Assembly: GCA_946186945.1 (NCBI GenBank)
Contig: CAMHPC010000014.1
Span: forward strand, 1 to 33,220
Source of the DNA: an uncultured Prevotella sp.
Lineage (GTDB): Bacteria; Bacteroidota; Bacteroidia; Bacteroidales; Bacteroidaceae
Direction: 5' to 3'
Length of the DNA stretch: 33,220 nucleotides
Shown one piece after another: positions 33,017-33,220 of this stretch. The notes beneath the pieces are model-generated. The model was given only the letters and a program-made list of their open reading frames with translations. It did not search any database and was not told the DNA's origin. The translations under genes and the position numbers were made by a program. Position 1 is the stretch's first letter, and every line of letters begins with the position of its first letter.

Positions 33017-33220
33017 GCAAAATTAGTGCAAACCGAAGACAGAACAAAATATGCTCGCATATTTTTTATGTTTAGGTGCCGCCTAACTTATGCAAAATTA
33101 GTGCAAACCGAAGACAGAACAAAATATGCTCGCATATTTTTTATGTTTAGGTGCCGCCTAACTTATGCAAAATTAGTGCAAACCGAAGACAGAACAAAAT
33201 ATGCTCGCATATTTTTTATG
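33017..33220. repeat. tandem promoter-bearing repeat, at least 3 copies, period 75 bp
   Basis: Units start at 33017, 33092 and 33167, and the third is cut by the window end after 54 bp. Visible copies are identical by eye. Each unit reads GCAAAATTAGTGCAAACCG, then AAAATATGC-TC-GCATATTTT (a perfect 9-bp hairpin), then TTAGGTGCCGCCTAA (a 5-bp hairpin). On the minus strand every unit carries TTTG-N19-TAATTTTG facing glnS. The sequence differs from the other two arrays, but the design is the same. Confidence 0.92.
33018..33048 (-). promoter_or_regulatory. proximal promoter of glnS
   Basis: Minus-strand -7 TAATTTTG (33025-33018) and -33 TTTG (33048-33045) have a 19-bp spacer. The predicted leader is about 20 nt. 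Identical copies lie at 33093-33123 and 33168-33198. Confidence 0.8.

Noticed and set aside
33017-33220. Regular repeats resembling a CRISPR array
   Set aside because: The period is 75 bp and whole units are identical, with no unique spacers and no cas genes. It is a plain tandem repeat.
1-33220. A new defence system, mobile island or biosynthetic cluster
   Set aside because: Every gene larger than about 100 codons fits a known housekeeping or envelope family or a small conserved unknown. No integrase, toxin-antitoxin pair, nuclease-helicase set or attachment repeats were seen.

Overview
The window reads as a stretch of ordinary chromosome from a member of the Bacteroidales, most likely Prevotellaceae. 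Three things point there. Promoters match the Bacteroidetes sigma consensus TTTG-N19/20-TAnnTTTG, and no Shine-Dalgarno tracts decide the starts. Several families are typical of the phylum: Wzi-like capsule protein, DUF4369 lipoprotein, DUF6624, a separate MetH reactivation-domain protein, and a subtilase with a type IX secretion tail. Gene order and lipobox style also fit. Base composition is moderate by eye, with AT-rich promoter regions. I see no phage, plasmid, transposase, CRISPR array or rRNA operon. The genus is inference.

Layout. 1-5207 (+): Wzi-like outer-membrane protein, small lipocalin-like lipoprotein, GH53 endo-galactanase, YraN, biotin-protein ligase and UMP kinase. 5210-7198 (-): a conserved small protein, tRNA-Arg(CCG) behind a two-copy tandem repeat, and a DUF6624 lipoprotein. 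7199-7582 is a 384-bp AT-rich divergent control region. 7583-8620 (+): asnA, convergent with dnaX (8661-10430, -), which has a three-copy tandem repeat at its promoter. 10703-16387 (+): a tightly packed run of divIC-like, membrane protein, DUF4369 lipoprotein, pyrC, MetH-activation-domain protein, metallophosphoesterase and plsC-like. 16459-20609 (+): a polyprenol-phosphate mannosyltransferase-like gene overlapping mfd. 20636-22958: a SpoU-type rRNA methyltransferase (-) divergent from a sodium:solute symporter (+). 22932-33220 (-): a T9SS-type subtilase behind trxB, a glutathione peroxidase, two secreted or lipoprotein genes with NxDG-type repeats, a WecA/MraY-like transferase, and a glnS-TPR-DedA run coupled by ATGA overlaps.

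How the genes work together. Most are housekeeping: pyrimidine synthesis (pyrC, pyrH), translation (glnS, tRNA-Arg, rRNA methylase), replication and repair (dnaX, mfd), division (divIC), envelope lipids and polysaccharide (plsC-like, WecA-like, GT2, Wzi-like) and thiol/peroxide defence (trxB, gpx). Secreted functions are the galactanase and the subtilase.

The most unusual feature is not a gene. Three separate minus-strand genes (tRNA-Arg, dnaX, glnS) are each preceded by a short tandem array with periods of 87, 71 and 75 bp. Each repeat unit carries a correctly spaced Bacteroidetes promoter pointing at the gene, next to a palindrome. In two arrays the copy nearest the gene keeps a perfect -7 element and the farthest copy has decayed. 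In the glnS array all three visible copies are perfect and the array runs off the window. I read these as tandemly amplified promoter cassettes. The function is inference; the repeats and motifs are directly visible.
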